The notes under the pieces are model-generated. The model was not told the origin of the DNA. It did no database searches and saw only the letters and a program-made list of their open reading frames with translations. Made by a program: the position numbers and the translations under genes. Shown piece by piece: positions 61,605 to 64,000 of a stretch of 64,000 bases of DNA (positions are counted from its first letter, which is position 1; the number at the start of each line of letters is the position of its first letter). Source of the DNA: Sphingosinicella flava (GTDB taxonomy: Bacteria; Pseudomonadota; Alphaproteobacteria; Sphingomonadales; Sphingomonadaceae); assembly GCF_016025255.1 (NCBI RefSeq), contig NZ_CP065592.1:291122-355121 (forward strand), read 5' to 3'.

Positions 61605-62255
61605 ATGAGCGAGCAGAATTTCGACGAAATGCGGCGTATGATGGTGGCGAGTCAGCTTCGCACCACGGGCGTCAACAATCCGCGCGTCCTTGCCGCGATG
61701 GGCGCGGTGCCGCGCGAGCGGTTCGTGCCGGCCGATCGCGCCGAACTGGCTTATGCCGACACGCTGATCCCGCTCGGTAACGGACGCCAGCTCAACACGC
61801 CCATGTCGTTCGGACGCCTGCTGTCCGAAGCCGGTCCCCAGCCGGTGGATCGCGCGCTGCTGATCGGCGCGGCGACAGGCTATGCGGCCGCCGTTCTCGA
61901 CCGGCTTGTGGCTTCGGTCGTGGCGGTCGAGGAGGATCCGGCGCTTGCCGCACTGGCGGGCCAGGCCCTGGCTGGAACCGGCGTAAAGCTGGTCGAAGGG
62001 CCGCTCGAAAGGGGTTATGAACGCGGCGGCCCCTATGATCTTATCCTGATCGACGGCGCCGTGGAATTCGTGCCGGATGCCATCGTCGAACAATTGGACG
62101 GCAATGGCCGCCTGGCGGCTGCGCTTATCGATGGCGGCGTGGCGCGCCTTTCGGTGGGCCGCAAGGCGGGCGGCGGTTTTGGAATGGTCTCGCTGTCCGA
62201 CGCCGCTTCGGCCGTTCTTCCGGGCTTTGCAAAGCCGCGGGTCTTCAGTTTCTAA
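61605..62255 (+). CDS. Protein-L-isoaspartate O-methyltransferase-like protein with altered motifs
   Basis: 216 residues from ATG 61605. The family fold is clear (MRRMMVASQLRTTGVNNPRVLAAMGAVPRERFVP; YADTLIPLGNGRQLNTPMSFGRLL; VVAVEEDPALAALA). However, motif I reads LLIGAATGYAAAVL rather than the usual EIGTGSGY, and the SAPHM-type active-site segment is NTPMSF. It may bind a different substrate or have lost activity. It sits directly upstream of tolC (13-bp gap) and is probably co-transcribed with it, which hints at an envelope-related job. Confidence 0.82.
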   Translation: MSEQNFDEMRRMMVASQLRTTGVNNPRVLAAMGAVPRERFVPADRAELAYADTLIPLGNGRQLNTPMSFGRLLSEAGPQPVDRALLIGAATGYAAAVLDRLVASVVAVEEDPALAALAGQALAGTGVKLVEGPLERGYERGGPYDLILIDGAVEFVPDAIVEQLDGNGRLAAALIDGGVARLSVGRKAGGGFGMVSLSDAASAVLPGFAKPRVFSF

Positions 62256-62268
62256 GTGCGGAGTTGAC

Positions 62269-63729
62269 ATGATGCGGGGTGGTTTCTTGATGGCGGCAAG
62301 CGCATTGGCGTTGGCGACCGGCGGCATTGCCAGTGCGGATACGCTTCGCGAGGCGCTGGTCCGGACCTACAATACCAATCCCACGCTGACCGGGCAGCGG
62401 GCGCAGCTCCGCACGCTGGACGAGGGGGTCGCCATCGCCCGCGCGGCGGGGCGCCCGCAAGTCACGGCAAATGCGGGCTTCAATCAGGACATCACCAAGA
62501 CCGGCGGCGGCACCGGCCGCAATCTCAATGCCAGCGTCGAATTGGGCTACCCCTTGTTCAACGGCGGATCGGTCCGCAACCAGATCCGGGCGGCCGATGA
62601 GCGTGTGCTGGCCGGGCGCGCGACATTGCGGGCGACCGAAGGCGACATATTCACCGAGGCGGTCGGCGCCTATATGGACGTCATTCGCGACCGCTCCATC
62701 GTCGAATTGAACCAGAATCAGGTGCGCGTGCTGGAAACCAACCTCCAGGCATCGCGTGATCGCTTCGAAGTAGGCGACCTGACCCGGACCGACGTGGCGC
62801 AATCCGAAGCGCGCCTCGCTCTCGCCCGGAGCAACCTCGAGACGGCCGAGGGACAGTTGACGGCCAGCGAGGAAAATTACCGGCGGGTGATCGGCACAAT
62901 GCCGGACGATCTTGCGCCGCCCCCGCCGCTACCGCCGCTGCCCATGACGGCCGACCAGGCGGTGGAAACCGCGCTCCAGAACAATTCCGATCTTGTCGCT
63001 GTCGCCGCGCAGATTCGCGCCGCTGGCCTTGACGTGCGCGTGGCGCAGGCCGGGCGCCTGCCCACCGTGTCGGCCGTGGCTTCGGGCCGGGCGACCAATT
63101 ATCTGGGAACCGCCGACGATCAATTTGGCGGCGGCAGCTCGGTCGACAACACCCAGACCGCCACGGGTGCGGGCGTGCAGGCGCGCATCCCACTCTACCA
63201 AGGCGGCCTTGTCGGCGCGCGCGTGCGGCAGAGCCAGGCGGTGCAAAGCCGCCTTCTGGAGCAAGGAGTCGAGATCGAACGCGCCGTGGTCGCCCAGACC
63301 CGTGCCGCCTTCGCCCGCTACCGGGCCGCGCTCGATACGATCGAATCGAACGAAATCGCCGTGTCGGCCAACAGCCTCGCGCTGGAGGGCACACGCGCCG
63401 AACAGACGGTCGGCACGCGCAATGTGCTCGACGTGCTGAATGCGGAGCAGGAATTGCTGAACAGCCAAGTCGCGCTCGTGACGGCGCGCCGGGATGCCTA
63501 TGTCGCGGGCTTCGCGCTTCTGAACGCAATGGGGCAGGCGGAAATCGAGGATCTCAACCTCGACGGCGGCACGGCGCTCTACGACCCAGTCGCCAATTAC
63601 GATCGCGTGTCTCGCCGCTGGTCGGACTGGTCGCAGGATGAAACGCCCACGCCGGTCGCCACGCGCACCGTGGTCGGCCCGGTCGATCCCGACGCCTCCA
63701 CAACGCCCGTGACTCCGCCCGCTCAATAA
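62269..63729 (+). CDS. tolC: TolC-family outer-membrane efflux/secretion channel
   Basis: 486 residues from the ATGATG at 62269; the longer frame upstream is a shadow of the preceding gene. Signal peptide MMRGGFLMAASALALATGGIASA. Two TolC repeats follow: DTLREALVRTYNTNPTLTGQRAQLRTLDEGVAIARAAGRPQV..., then TADQAVETALQNNSDLVAVAAQIRAAGLDVRVAQAGRLPTVSAV. Long helices (VLETNLQASRDRFEVGDLTRTDVAQSEARLALARSNLETAEG) form the periplasmic tunnel. It serves type I secretion or RND efflux. It is followed by the DUF2497 gene 14 bp later. Confidence 0.95.
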   Translation: MMRGGFLMAASALALATGGIASADTLREALVRTYNTNPTLTGQRAQLRTLDEGVAIARAAGRPQVTANAGFNQDITKTGGGTGRNLNASVELGYPLFNGGSVRNQIRAADERVLAGRATLRATEGDIFTEAVGAYMDVIRDRSIVELNQNQVRVLETNLQASRDRFEVGDLTRTDVAQSEARLALARSNLETAEGQLTASEENYRRVIGTMPDDLAPPPPLPPLPMTADQAVETALQNNSDLVAVAAQIRAAGLDVRVAQAGRLPTVSAVASGRATNYLGTADDQFGGGSSVDNTQTATGAGVQARIPLYQGGLVGARVRQSQAVQSRLLEQGVEIERAVVAQTRAAFARYRAALDTIESNEIAVSANSLALEGTRAEQTVGTRNVLDVLNAEQELLNSQVALVTARRDAYVAGFALLNAMGQAEIEDLNLDGGTALYDPVANYDRVSRRWSDWSQDETPTPVATRTVVGPVDPDASTTPVTPPAQ

Positions 63730-63743
63730 GCGATAGTCCGTCC

Positions 63744-64000
63744 ATGGCAGACGTGAACAACGATCCATCCATGGAGGAGATTCTCGCCTCCATCAAAAAG
63801 GTGATCGCCGAGGAAGTACCGCCCCCTTCCTCAAGGGCGCGGGCGCGCCGCGTCGAGGCTGGGGAAGCGGAAGATGTGCTGGAACTCAACCAGCCTGCCG
63901 ATATTGGCGAGCCGCTTATGTCGGACAACGCCGCCCAGTCGAGCCGCCATGCGCTCAGCACTTTAAGCGAGATTGCCCAGCAAAATCCCCTTGCAGCGGT
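63744..64000 (+). CDS. PopZ-like DUF2497 protein, N-terminal part (3' truncated by window edge)
   Basis: 85 residues are visible, starting at ATG 63744. The opening DPSMEEILASIKKVIAEEVPPP is the signature of DUF2497/PopZ-type polar organising proteins, in which a short N-terminal helix is followed by an acidic, disordered linker (here the Ala/Glu/Pro-rich stretch) and C-terminal oligomerisation helices beyond the window. In alphaproteobacteria PopZ gathers chromosome and cell-cycle factors at a pole. It is 14 bp after tolC. Confidence 0.85.
   Translation, partial: MADVNNDPSMEEILASIKKVIAEEVPPPSSRARARRVEAGEAEDVLELNQPADIGEPLMSDNAAQSSRHALSTLSEIAQQNPLAA

Overview
This window is GC-rich chromosomal DNA of an alphaproteobacterium, most likely a member of the Sphingomonadales. 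That placement is an inference from the gene set: class II DAHP synthase, a SleB-type hydrolase, a PIMT-like protein/TolC/PopZ-like (DUF2497) neighbourhood, and a FleQ/FlgM/FlgN/FliD/FliS-type flagellar system with no FlaF or FlbT in view. No rRNA gene is present to confirm it. Two tRNAs are seen, Glu(CTC) and Cys(GCA), both on the minus strand.

Layout. 1-4 kb: the end of a zinc alcohol dehydrogenase, tRNA-Glu, and minus-strand genes for class II DAHP synthase, WecB-type epimerase and a SleB-type hydrolase. 4.2-6.3 kb: a visibly AT-richer three-gene minus-strand cassette, consisting of a 45-residue peptide followed by two cupin-like/HEAT-like proteins. This is the best candidate in the window for an undescribed system. 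6.6-14.4 kb: an ECF sigma factor with a membrane partner, then plus-strand genes for a phosphotransferase-fold protein, an M3 peptidase, release factor 3, an exported protein and a 52-residue membrane protein, with a REPIN-like repeat between the last two.

14.7-51.7 kb: an almost complete flagellar locus. On the minus strand are motA-motB-GGDEF and flgBCDEFGHIJKL. On the plus strand are a second, reduced MotA/MotB-like pair, flgA, flgM, a flgN-like gene, a lytic transglycosylase, flhA, flhG and fliA. Flagellin (fliC) follows on the minus strand. Then on the plus strand come a FlbD-like sigma-54 activator with fliEFGHIJKLMNOPQR-flhB, a small unknown gene, and fliD-fliS. A FleQ-like activator closes the locus on the minus strand. 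The control logic is readable in the DNA: four near-consensus sigma-54 (-24/-12) promoters precede flgB, flgA, the transglycosylase/flhA operon and the FlbD-like/fliE operon. Five sigma-28-type promoters precede motA, the second stator pair, flgM, fliC and fliD. FliA and FlgM, encoded here, would run the late class; the two sigma-54 activators would run the middle class. rpoN, flhF and chemotaxis genes are not in the window.

51.8-61.1 kb: a DbpA-like DEAD-box helicase and a two-partner secretion operon (TpsB transporter, then a roughly 1858-residue TpsA exoprotein with six tandem YDG-type modules). 61.3-64 kb: tRNA-Cys, a PIMT-like protein with altered motifs, a TolC-family outer-membrane protein and the start of a PopZ-like (DUF2497) gene that runs off the window.
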